DNA of 64,000 nucleotides from PFJX01 sp964466195 (lineage in GTDB: Bacteria > Pseudomonadota > Gammaproteobacteria > Burkholderiales > Thiobacillaceae): NCBI GenBank assembly GCA_964466195.1, contig CAYXMQ010000009.1, positions 1 to 64,000 on the forward strand, given 5' to 3'. Positions 15,975 through 24,096 of the stretch are shown here, piece by piece. Under the pieces are notes generated by a model that was not told the DNA's origin, did not search any database, and worked only from the letters and a program-made list of their open reading frames with translations. Made by a program: the position numbers and the translations under genes. The first letter of the stretch is position 1. Each line of letters opens with the position of its first letter.

Positions 15975-18900
15975 ATGGCCAGGATCTATCTCTCCGCCAC
16001 CCGCTTCGATCTCAGCGCCGAATGCGTGGCGGTGAAAACGTGGCTGACGAACAACGGCCATGAGCCAGTGGACAGCTACATCCCCGACAGCCGGCTCGTG
16101 TTGGACAGTTGTCTGGCGGATATCGACAAGTGCGATCTTTATCTGTTGATCCTGGGGTACTACTACGGTGAGCGGCCCGAGACCGACAACCCAGAGAACC
16201 TGTCCTACACCCACCTGGAATTCCGCCACGCCCGAAACATACCCAGGATCGTCCTGCGGCGGTCTGGCATCCCGGATGTCTCACGGTCCTCTTTCGGCGA
16301 CCCGAATGAAGCGGCATCAGTGCAGGCGTTTCACAAGGAGGTCAGCAAAGGAGTTCGCCCCGCACGCTTTGCCGATCTTGATGAACTGATCGATAAACTG
16401 CGCGAAGGATTGTCCGGCGAGCTCAGGCGGTTGGGTCTCGCCCCTGGTGCCGCGGCCCTGCTGGAACCCTTGCGCCGCGCCTCCCGCGATCTGCTTGCCT
16501 GGCCAACGACGCTGCCTGGCGGTGCTTGGTTGCAGCGTCCGGAACTGGAGGTTCTGCGCCAGCGCATCCATCAATCACCACATTCCCTGACTCTGGTGCT
16601 GGGGGAACCTGGTTGTGGCAAGTCGGCCTTACTGGCTCGGCTCGGCCAGGAAATCCAGGCGGAGGGTGTGCCTGTATTGGGAATCAAGGCGGATTTCCTG
16701 CCGGATGACACGCTGTCCCAACAGGCCCTCAGCCAATACCTGGAGTTGCCAATTCCCTTGCTGGCTGCCGTCCAGTCCTTGGCCGAGGTAGGGGCGGTGC
16801 TGGTGCTGCTGGATCAGCTCGATGCCCTGGCCGATCTGGTGGTGCAGCATTCCGCTCGCCTGCGGGTGCTGCTGAACCTCATCCATGACCTCGCGCACAT
16901 CCCGAATGTGCATGTGGTGGCCTCCTGCCGCGCCTTCGAGCAACGCCATGATCCCAGCCTGCGTCATCTGGAGGCTGAACTCCTCACGCTGGAGCTACCG
17001 GCCTGGGAAACGGTGGATGCGGTCTTGCAGGCACGGGGAGTGCAGGCCGGTGGCTGGAACCCGGAGATGCGGGAGACCCTGCGCTCGCCCCATGTGCTGG
17101 ACACCTTCCTGTCCCTGCTGGCCAGCACCGACGAGCCCGGCCTGTTGCATGGCTTTCAAGGCATGTTGCAGGTCCAGTGGGAAAGGAAGGTGCTCAACAA
17201 CGCCAGCGGCGGGCGCAAGCCATTGCTACTGGATTTGGCCCGGCTCATGGCTGAGCGGGAAATGCTCTGGCTGCCCCTCGCTCTGTTCGAGGATCGCTTT
17301 GCCACCGTTCGTGAACTGGTTGCCGACGGCCTTTTGCGCCTGGAAGAGGGGTCTGGCCGCATCCAGTTCCGCCACCAGACCCTGTACGAATTCGTGCGCG
17401 CCCGCGCCTTCCTGGACGATATAGGCAGCCTGACGGAAACCGTACTGGCGGGTCAGGGCAGCCTGCGTATCCGTCCGCAGTTGTGGCACGCACTCATCTA
17501 CTTGCGGCAGGTGGCGCCGGATAGGTATCAAGCTGAACTGGAACGCCTCTGGATGCGTGAATTGCGCCCACACCTGCGCATGTTGCTGATCGAATTCCTG
17601 GGCATGCAAACGGCCCCGTTCGGCGCGGAAATTCAGCTTGCCATCCAGAATTTCGATGATCCCTGGTTCCAGCGCCGTTTCTTGGTTGCCGTGGTCGGCA
17701 GTCCGGGCTGGTTCGAACAGCTCGCTCCGGGCTACCTGCCCATGCTGATGGCGAGGCCGGAGCAGGAAGCGGCAGTGGTGTTGCCCATCCTGGATCAAGC
17801 CCTCGCGTTCGCGCCTCACGACGTGCTGGCGTTGCTGGACGGCCACTGGCTACCTCATGTGGACAAGGACGTGTTGAGTTGGCGCGCCTTGGCGATGGGT
17901 AGCCGAGCTCCGCAGGATGTCGCCTGGGTAGATCGCCTGGCGCGAATTCTCGCCCGTACCGATTTGGCTGCCTGGACTGTTATCCACGTTGCCGGCGTCG
18001 TCAGCGCGGTGCTACCTGAGGAAGCGCCACGCCTGATAGCCGCCTGGCTTGACCGCCAATGGCGCAAGGCGCGGTTGGAGGTCTCGGTACCAGATGGCCC
18101 GCCCGGCGAAGCCAGCGAGCTTGATCTTTATTCCTCGCGGCAAGCCAAACTGGCGACCGCACTCTTGGGGAGCCGCGAACTGCATAACCTGCCGGCTATC
18201 GCCGAGGCGGCGCCGCAAGCTTTTGTCCAGGCGATCTGGCCGGTTTTCCTGGATATGCTGGAGGCCGTAACTGGCGAGGCGCGTCCTTTCGTGGTGGGAT
18301 ACCGAAAAAGCGCTTTCCTGGATGACGGGCTGGATGAGGACACGCAAGATCGTCTGGAACGGCCTTTGCTCGAAGCCATATTCTTATCCATGACCAACTG
18401 GGCCAAGGCTCAACCCGATGCATTTCTGGACTTCATGCGAGCCGAGGCGAACCGGGATTTGTTGCTGGTTCAACGTCTGCTGGCACGGGGCCTGGTTCAC
18501 TGCGCATCCGGGTATCCGGCCATCGTTCTCGATTTTCTCTGTTATGACCCGCGACGGCTGGTACTTGGCCCTTACTCGGATCATCACCGCGATAGCCGGA
18601 AGCTGATACAGGCCGTTGTGCCCTACCTAGATCAATCGCAACTCCAGCGACTCGAAGAGGTGTTCGTGAATTGGCATCGCTATGGCAGGGACCCCGATGA
18701 CGACGCGGAGACCCGGAGAAGGCGCCTGCGTTGGGACCGCCAAGATCGGCTGCGCCTGCTGCGCTCGCTGCCTCGGGAATTCATGAGCCGGGCGACGTTG
18801 CGGCTGGTGGAGGAGGAAGAGCGTGCCTTTCCCGACCTGGAGGATCGGGACATATGGTTCACCGGCATGCGTGAGGTGACTAGTCCGGTCAGTGTCGAGC

Positions 18901-20405
18901 AGATGGCAAAGGGCTCGGATGAGGACGTCATTAATATTTTCGCGGAACTCACCGACGAGCACGGCTGGGACCATCCACGCCATCAATGGGGACCAATAAA
19001 GGGGGGCGCCATCCAGGCAGGGAGGGAACTGGCCCGATTGGCGGAAACCGATGCCGAGCGCGCTGTGCGCTTGGTAAGGCGCTTGCAGCCTGGGCTGAAC
19101 GACGGTCCCGTGAGCGATGTGCTGCGGAATCTGAAAAAAGCTGGGTATGGCTGCAACGACATCTACGCCTTGATCGAGGAGTTATCCGCCAAGGGCTTTG
19201 GCAGTGATTCATTCCGCCAAGCCGCTGCACATACGGTCGAAGAGGCAGTTTGCGAAGCATGCCCAGTACCGGAATCCCTGCTAAGCGTAATGGAGGGCTG
19301 GCTGGTTTCCGTCGATCCAGGTTCGCAGGACAACTCCGGGAATAAAGAGCGTGATGGCAGTCTCTTATGGGGCCATGGCGCGCTCTCCAGTCTTCCGCAC
19401 GGCAACTTCCCCGTGTTGGCCGCGTTGTCTCGGGCCTGCCTGGTTTCCAAGCCGCCTCTCATGGATCGCTGGCTGGGCATTCTGGAAGGGCACCTGCTTC
19501 GCAGCGAATCACCCCGTGTCTGGGCGTCTATCGCATGGCGGTATCTCCGCTGGCTGAATCTGGCTGAACCGATACGTGCGCAAGCCTTTCTAGACCACCT
19601 GTTCTTGGACTATCCCACCGTGCTCGGCACGGTGGAGGGCATCCACCTCATGGCCTACTTCCAGTACTGGATTACGCCGGATCACGCCAGACGCTGGCTG
19701 GACCACATGGAACAAGTTGGTGGGCAGGGTGTACAGGGTTACGGTGAAGTACTCATGCTTCGCCATGCTTTGTTCCCGGCGGAGGAATGGCCGCGGCTTC
19801 GGGTACGCGAATTGACGGCCTCGACGGAGGAAGGGACTGCAAAGCAGCGCGCAGGCATTGCCTATGCAGTCGTGCACCTCTGGTCCGAGCCAGGGCACCG
19901 GAACCTCGCCCACGGTTATCTGCTTCAGTTGTTGGGAAGTCAGGAAGAGCATGTTCTTCATGCCCTCGCAAATATCTTCCTGACACAGTCCCTATTTCCT
20001 GACCAGCCGACGAGGGAGTTGCTGGATGGGCTGTGCACGCATCGCGCGCTGCTCCGCGATCAGCGTGCGGAACATTTGGGCGAACACTTGGAAGCGTTGG
20101 TAGAGGCAGAGCCGGAACGGGTCGCCCGGCTGTGCCAGGCCGTGCTCGACGAGGCGGGCGAGGCAATGGGCAATCTGGCGACATCCTGGTATCTGAGCGG
20201 CGAACCTTTTACCGCCATCGCTTTGGCGCTTCAGGACATGGGCGAACCGCACCGGGGGGCTGGACTCGCACTGTTCGAACGCATGCTTGAATTCAACCTG
20301 CCCCAGGCGCGGGAATTGACCCTCAGCCTGGACAAGCGAATGCCCAACTTGACCAATCCGCCCAGGGCAAGCCGGCGGCGCAGACAGCGCAAGAGTGTGG
20401 GATAG
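15975..20405 (+). CDS. DUF4062-STAND NTPase with long helical C-terminus, candidate antiviral protein
   Basis: The 1476-residue product starts with a DUF4062 domain (about 2-155: RIYLSATRFDLSAE, then YYGERPE and SYTHLEFRHA), a TIR/SLOG-like alpha/beta fold also found at the head of eukaryotic NACHT-WD proteins. A STAND/NACHT-type NTPase follows with Walker A GEPGCGKSALL (210-220), Walker B LVLLDQLDAL (276-285) and sensor VVASCRAFE (314-322). About 1000 residues of alpha-helical, probably HEAT/ARM-like repeats complete it, the size of Avs-type sensors. It begins three bases after the TIR-STAND stop with no Shine-Dalgarno sequence, so translation is probably coupled. An inverted repeat GTTTGCA/TGCAAAC (20419-20450) follows the gene. 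Domain calls are by motif recognition; defence function is inferred. Confidence 0.8.
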   Translation: MARIYLSATRFDLSAECVAVKTWLTNNGHEPVDSYIPDSRLVLDSCLADIDKCDLYLLILGYYYGERPETDNPENLSYTHLEFRHARNIPRIVLRRSGIPDVSRSSFGDPNEAASVQAFHKEVSKGVRPARFADLDELIDKLREGLSGELRRLGLAPGAAALLEPLRRASRDLLAWPTTLPGGAWLQRPELEVLRQRIHQSPHSLTLVLGEPGCGKSALLARLGQEIQAEGVPVLGIKADFLPDDTLSQQALSQYLELPIPLLAAVQSLAEVGAVLVLLDQLDALADLVVQHSARLRVLLNLIHDLAHIPNVHVVASCRAFEQRHDPSLRHLEAELLTLELPAWETVDAVLQARGVQAGGWNPEMRETLRSPHVLDTFLSLLASTDEPGLLHGFQGMLQVQWERKVLNNASGGRKPLLLDLARLMAEREMLWLPLALFEDRFATVRELVADGLLRLEEGSGRIQFRHQTLYEFVRARAFLDDIGSLTETVLAGQGSLRIRPQLWHALIYLRQVAPDRYQAELERLWMRELRPHLRMLLIEFLGMQTAPFGAEIQLAIQNFDDPWFQRRFLVAVVGSPGWFEQLAPGYLPMLMARPEQEAAVVLPILDQALAFAPHDVLALLDGHWLPHVDKDVLSWRALAMGSRAPQDVAWVDRLARILARTDLAAWTVIHVAGVVSAVLPEEAPRLIAAWLDRQWRKARLEVSVPDGPPGEASELDLYSSRQAKLATALLGSRELHNLPAIAEAAPQAFVQAIWPVFLDMLEAVTGEARPFVVGYRKSAFLDDGLDEDTQDRLERPLLEAIFLSMTNWAKAQPDAFLDFMRAEANRDLLLVQRLLARGLVHCASGYPAIVLDFLCYDPRRLVLGPYSDHHRDSRKLIQAVVPYLDQSQLQRLEEVFVNWHRYGRDPDDDAETRRRRLRWDRQDRLRLLRSLPREFMSRATLRLVEEEERAFPDLEDRDIWFTGMREVTSPVSVEQMAKGSDEDVINIFAELTDEHGWDHPRHQWGPIKGGAIQAGRELARLAETDAERAVRLVRRLQPGLNDGPVSDVLRNLKKAGYGCNDIYALIEELSAKGFGSDSFRQAAAHTVEEAVCEACPVPESLLSVMEGWLVSVDPGSQDNSGNKERDGSLLWGHGALSSLPHGNFPVLAALSRACLVSKPPLMDRWLGILEGHLLRSESPRVWASIAWRYLRWLNLAEPIRAQAFLDHLFLDYPTVLGTVEGIHLMAYFQYWITPDHARRWLDHMEQVGGQGVQGYGEVLMLRHALFPAEEWPRLRVRELTASTEEGTAKQRAGIAYAVVHLWSEPGHRNLAHGYLLQLLGSQEEHVLHALANIFLTQSLFPDQPTRELLDGLCTHRALLRDQRAEHLGEHLEALVEAEPERVARLCQAVLDEAGEAMGNLATSWYLSGEPFTAIALALQDMGEPHRGAGLALFERMLEFNLPQARELTLSLDKRMPNLTNPPRASRRRRQRKSVG

Positions 20406-20450
20406 CCGTCCGGCGTTTGTTTGCACCCGTCAAGACTGGCTGTTGCAAAC

Positions 20451-20730
20451 TCACCCCGCCTTGATCAAACCGGGCCTTAGCAATTTCGCTACGACGTCCT
20501 GCGCGATTCGCGGTCGTAGGTCTTTTCCGCCTCGCTCAGATGTTCGTAGGCGACTAGGTCGGGATGCAGCCCGGCATCGTCGTCGCGCCGCAGCCCGTAG
20601 CGACAGCCTTCGTCGATGCGCTTGCGGCCCAGACGTCGTGGTTGACTGCGGCGATGGCTTCCATGGCATCGCTGAGCAGTTCGGCGGCGCGCGCTATTTC
20701 TTCCGTGCTCGGGATTGGCGGTCTGTAGGC
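20451..20730 (-). pseudogene. RyR-domain protein, inactivated by two frameshifts
   Basis: On the minus strand three reading frames together give a RyR (ryanodine receptor repeat) domain: YRPPIP..., then VNHDVWA up to about 20626, then after a one-base shift KRIDEGCRYGLRRDD and HPDLVAYEHLSEAEKTYDRES, then after a second one-base shift near 20505 AQDVVAKLLRPGLIKAG and a stop. The W-A-x-x-R-I-x-E-G-x-x-Y-G...RDD...HP.LV.Y..L...EK.YDR pattern is the RyR family core. Each break is repaired by adding one base, so this is decay of a gene of about 90 residues or the end of a longer one. It converges on the STAND operon, and the remaining 280 bases up to prfC hold no gene I can support. Confidence 0.75.
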
Positions 20731-21009
20731 CTGCTGCCGTCTGCTAGGGGCCAAAGAACCGTCACCGGTTCTTCGCCGGCGCCAATGACAGAAACGGGTC
20801 GGATGCCGACATCTGATCAATGTAGGCTGGATGGGCGTTTCGGCCGATCAGAAGTCACCAACATTGCTAGCCGGAAGGGCTAAATGGGGTTGAACCCGAC
20901 ACAGGCGCCACTCACCAACTCCGGGCAACCCGTGCAAACGGATACCGCGCCAGCCCGTTAAACCTTGAAACAGCTGACACCGAATACCCGTCTGCCTTCG
21001 TCCCAATGC

Positions 21010-22638
21010 CTAAAGTTGCTGGCCGTGCTCGCGCGTGTTGTGGAATTTCACCTTCGGCCAGCGCTCCATCGCCAGGCTCAGATTGACCCGGTTGTCGGCC
21101 AGATAGACCAGGTTGTCATCGACGTCGCGCGCCAGCCGCATCTGCTGCGCCTTGACGAATTCCGCCAGGTGGGCGGCGTCGTCGCAGGTCACCCAGCGCG
21201 CGGTATGAATGCCGGAGCGTTCAAACACCGCATCGACGCCGTATTCGGCCTTCAGCCGATGTTCCACCACTTCGAACTGCAACTGGCCGACCGCGCCCAT
21301 CAACAGACTGCTGTCGACCAGCGGTGCAAACACCTGGATTGCGCCTTCCTCGCCGAGTTCACGCAGACCCTTCTGCAGCTGCTTCGATTTCAGCGGGTCG
21401 CGCAGGCGCGCCTTGCTGAACATGTCCGGCGCGAAGTAGGGGATGCCCTTGTAGGTCAGCAGTTCGCCTTCGGTCAGCACATCGCCGATCTGCAACTGGC
21501 CGTGGTTGTGGATGCCGATGATGTCGCCGGCATAGGCTTCCTCCATGCGCGAACGCTCGTTGGCCATGAACACCACGGCGTTGGCGATCTTGATTTCCTT
21601 GCCGGTGCGGCGGTGCTTGACCTTCATGCCCGGCGAGTACTGGCCGGAACAGACGCGGAAGAACGCGATGCGGTCGCGGTGGTTCGGGTCCATGTTGGCC
21701 TGAATCTTGAACACGAAGCCGGTGAACGCCGGCTCGTCCGGCTCGACCCGCCGCGCCTCGCCATTCGCGGCCACCGCTTCGCGGGGTTGCGGCGGCGGCG
21801 CCCAGTCGACCAGCGCGCGCAGCACTTCGCGCACGCCGAAGTTGTTGATGCCGGAACCGAAGAACACCGGCGATTGTTTGCCGGCGAGAAAATCCTCGAG
21901 ATGGAACGCCGCGCCGGCGCCGCGCACCAGTTCGATTTCGCCGTCCATGGTTTCGAATTCCATCGGAAATTGCGTGCGCAGTGCATCGATTTGCGCGCCG
22001 CGCAGCGTCTCGAAATCCTGGCCGGCTTTTTCCTCGCCGGGTGCAAAGCGCAGCACTTCGTCGTTGATCAGGTGGTAGACGCCGTGAAACCGCTTGCCCA
22101 TGCCGATCGGCCAGGTCACCGGCGCGCAATGCAGCTTCAGCACCGATTCGATTTCGTCGAGCAGTTCGAGCGGATCGCGTACCTCGCGGTCCATCTTGTT
22201 GATGAACGTGATGATCGGCGTGTTGCGCAGGCGGCAGACTTCGAGCAGCTTGATGGTCTGCTCTTCCACGCCTTTGGCGGCATCCACCACCATCACGGCG
22301 GCATCGACGGCGGTCAGCACGCGATAGGTGTCTTCCGAGAAATCCTTGTGGCCGGGCGTGTCGAGCAGGTTGATGACGCAGTCGTCATAGCCGAACTGCA
22401 TGACCGAACTGGCTACCGAAATGCCGCGCTGCTTCTCCACTTCCAGCCAGTCCGAAGTGGCGTACTTGCCGCTCTTGCGCGCCTTCACGGTGCCGGCCAT
22501 CTGGATGGCGCCGCCGAACAGCAACAGCTTCTCGGTCAGCGTGGTCTTGCCCGCGTCGGGGTGGGAAATGATCGCGAAGGTGCGCCGTTTGGCGACCTGG
22601 CGGGCGATGTGGGAGGCAATCGGAGATTCTGGGTTCAT
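21010..22638 (-). CDS. prfC: Peptide chain release factor 3
   Basis: The 542-residue translational GTPase recycles RF1/RF2 from the ribosome after peptide release. The G domain is complete: G1 SHPDAGKTTLTE, switch region RGISVASSVM, G3 DTPGHKDFSEDTYR and G4 FINKMDRE. Domain II and the RF3-specific C-terminal domain (QFEVVEHRLKAEYGVDA) follow. The start at 22638 gives the usual RF3 N-terminus; the open frame extends 15 codons upstream without support. It is monocistronic, next to the STAND island on one side and a MITE-like element on the other. Confidence 0.97.
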   Translation of the reverse strand: MNPESPIASHIARQVAKRRTFAIISHPDAGKTTLTEKLLLFGGAIQMAGTVKARKSGKYATSDWLEVEKQRGISVASSVMQFGYDDCVINLLDTPGHKDFSEDTYRVLTAVDAAVMVVDAAKGVEEQTIKLLEVCRLRNTPIITFINKMDREVRDPLELLDEIESVLKLHCAPVTWPIGMGKRFHGVYHLINDEVLRFAPGEEKAGQDFETLRGAQIDALRTQFPMEFETMDGEIELVRGAGAAFHLEDFLAGKQSPVFFGSGINNFGVREVLRALVDWAPPPQPREAVAANGEARRVEPDEPAFTGFVFKIQANMDPNHRDRIAFFRVCSGQYSPGMKVKHRRTGKEIKIANAVVFMANERSRMEEAYAGDIIGIHNHGQLQIGDVLTEGELLTYKGIPYFAPDMFSKARLRDPLKSKQLQKGLRELGEEGAIQVFAPLVDSSLLMGAVGQLQFEVVEHRLKAEYGVDAVFERSGIHTARWVTCDDAAHLAEFVKAQQMRLARDVDDNLVYLADNRVNLSLAMERWPKVKFHNTREHGQQL

Positions 22639-23070
22639 GTCGGCTGAAGCGGCTTCGAAGCAAGGGCTCGATTCGAGTCCCAAGCGGTCATTTCTGGCTG
22701 GTGAAAACGTGCTGGAATGTGGCAGCGGCCTAGCGGCCGCGTTGCGCCACCAGGGCTGACATCGCGGACGCTAGCCGCCTGTCGGACTTTCCCTGTGAGA
22801 CGCGTTGAGCGTAGAAGCGGACGGATGCAAGGCGCGGCGCGCGGGCAATGGTTGTTCCATTGCCAAGCGTCGCAACGCCGCAGACGCCACTTCTGCGCTC
22901 AACCCTCCGGGCCGGGGGCGCTTTCGGCGCGGGGCCGCGTTGCGACTCGCTTATTTGGAATGACCAAACCGCGCTTCGTCGCGCCTTGCCCCGCGCCCAA
23001 ATCACCCCCGGCGCGCTCACGTGGAAAGTCCGACAGGCTGCTCGGCCGCTGCTGCGGAACGGGCAGGGTA
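22639..23070. other. Gene-free stretch containing a MITE-like element
   Basis: These 432 bases between prfC and the Tim44-like gene contain no supported gene. Most of the stretch is the inverted-repeat element described separately at 22777-23038. A 96-codon minus-strand reading frame crosses the element, but its content is simply the translation of the repeats. Confidence 0.6.
22777..23038. mobile_element. MITE-like element with 16-bp perfect terminal inverted repeats
   Basis: GCCTGTCGGACTTTCC (22777-22792) has an exact inverted copy at 23023-23038, bounding 262 bases. Inside are further inverted pairs: GTTGAGCGTAGAAGCGG (22804-22820) with CCACTTCTGCGCTCAAC (22877-22893, 15 of 17), a perfect hairpin GGCAATGG/CCATTGCC (22844-22864), and GCAAGGCGCG with CGCGCCTTGC near the right end. 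There is no transposase, so it would depend on one encoded elsewhere. I could not identify a target-site duplication. Confidence 0.65.
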
Positions 23071-23991
23071 TCAGCTGTTTTGCTGAATACCCGCCACCAC
23101 CCAGCCCTGATTGCCGGCGAGCGGCTTGGTCATGTGCCAGATTTCGTCAAACGAGGTGGTTGCTTCGTCGTCCTCGCGCAGCGTGCCGTAGAAGCGCACG
23201 CTGACGATCTGGCGATTGCCTTCTTCCAGCGCTTCCAGCGTTTCGGCGTTGATCGTCATCACTTCGGTGCGCTGCGCCTTGCCTTGGCGCTCGTCGATGT
23301 CCATCTTCAATTCGGCGTACATCTCCGGCGTGGTGAACTCGCGCAGGTCATCCAGGTTGCCGGCGTCGTTGGCGGATTGCATGCGGATGAAGTTGACCTT
23401 GGCCTGGCGTGCGAAGGCGACTTCATCGAAACCGGGCGGGAAACTTGCAACCGCAGGGGCCGTTGCAGCGCTCGCGGCGGCTACATCGTTCTGGCCGGAT
23501 TTGTCGTAGATGCTGCCCGGAACGACCGTGCCGCCCGCAGGCGCTTCGAAACGCATCGGCTGCGGCGTGTTCTGCTCGGCACCGGCGGCTTGACCCGCAT
23601 ACTGCAGCGGACGTTGCAGCGCCGGCTTGTTGCGGTTCAGGAACCAGCGCACCAGCATGAACGCGGCGAAAGCCAGCAGCGCCATCATCAGGATGTTGGC
23701 GACGCCTTCACCCAGGCCGAAATGCGACAGCAGCGCGGCAATGCCGAGACCGGCGGCGAGGCCGGCGAGCGGGCCCATCCAGTTGCGCTTCGGCGCAGCG
23801 CCGGCGGCGGCGTTCTGTCCGGGCGCCGGGGTGTTCTGCGCTTGTTGCGGACTGGCGTCGCGCTTCATCGGGGTGGCCTGACGTTGCATGCCGAACGACT
23901 TGCCGCCGCCCATGCGCTTCGCTTCGGCGTCATGCGTCGGCAACGCGAACGCGAGGAACAGTGCGAACAGGGATAAAAGTATGCGTTGCAT
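23071..23991 (-). CDS. Tim44-like domain membrane protein
   Basis: The 306-residue product has a signal peptide-like N-terminus (residues 1-24, ending AEA), the KRMGGGKSFG motif typical of bacterial Tim44-like proteins, a Gln/Ala/Pro-rich stretch, two membrane helices (about 74-115) and a C-terminal Tim44-like domain (FPPGFDEVAFARQAKVNFIRMQ to the DEIWHMTKPL..GWVVAGIQQ end). In mitochondria Tim44 tethers the import motor; the bacterial function is not established. A single gene, 30 bases beyond the MITE-like element. Confidence 0.88.
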   Translation of the reverse strand: MQRILLSLFALFLAFALPTHDAEAKRMGGGKSFGMQRQATPMKRDASPQQAQNTPAPGQNAAAGAAPKRNWMGPLAGLAAGLGIAALLSHFGLGEGVANILMMALLAFAAFMLVRWFLNRNKPALQRPLQYAGQAAGAEQNTPQPMRFEAPAGGTVVPGSIYDKSGQNDVAAASAATAPAVASFPPGFDEVAFARQAKVNFIRMQSANDAGNLDDLREFTTPEMYAELKMDIDERQGKAQRTEVMTINAETLEALEEGNRQIVSVRFYGTLREDDEATTSFDEIWHMTKPLAGNQGWVVAGIQQNS

Positions 23992-24096
23992 CAGGTCAAT
24001 CTCCAGGTGAATACAGTTGCTAAAGTGGCGTCGAAGCGGCGCTTTACAAGCGGCCGCATTGTACCTGCTTGTGCAGGGCAGGCTGTGCCTGAGATG

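Noticed and set aside
20965..22647. 560-codon plus-strand open frame across prfC
   Set aside because: It is the antisense of a clear prfC gene; high GC keeps stop codons rare on the opposite strand.
22730..23020. 96-codon minus-strand open frame in the MITE-like element
   Set aside because: It only translates the inverted repeats and has no ribosome-binding site; probably a spurious call.
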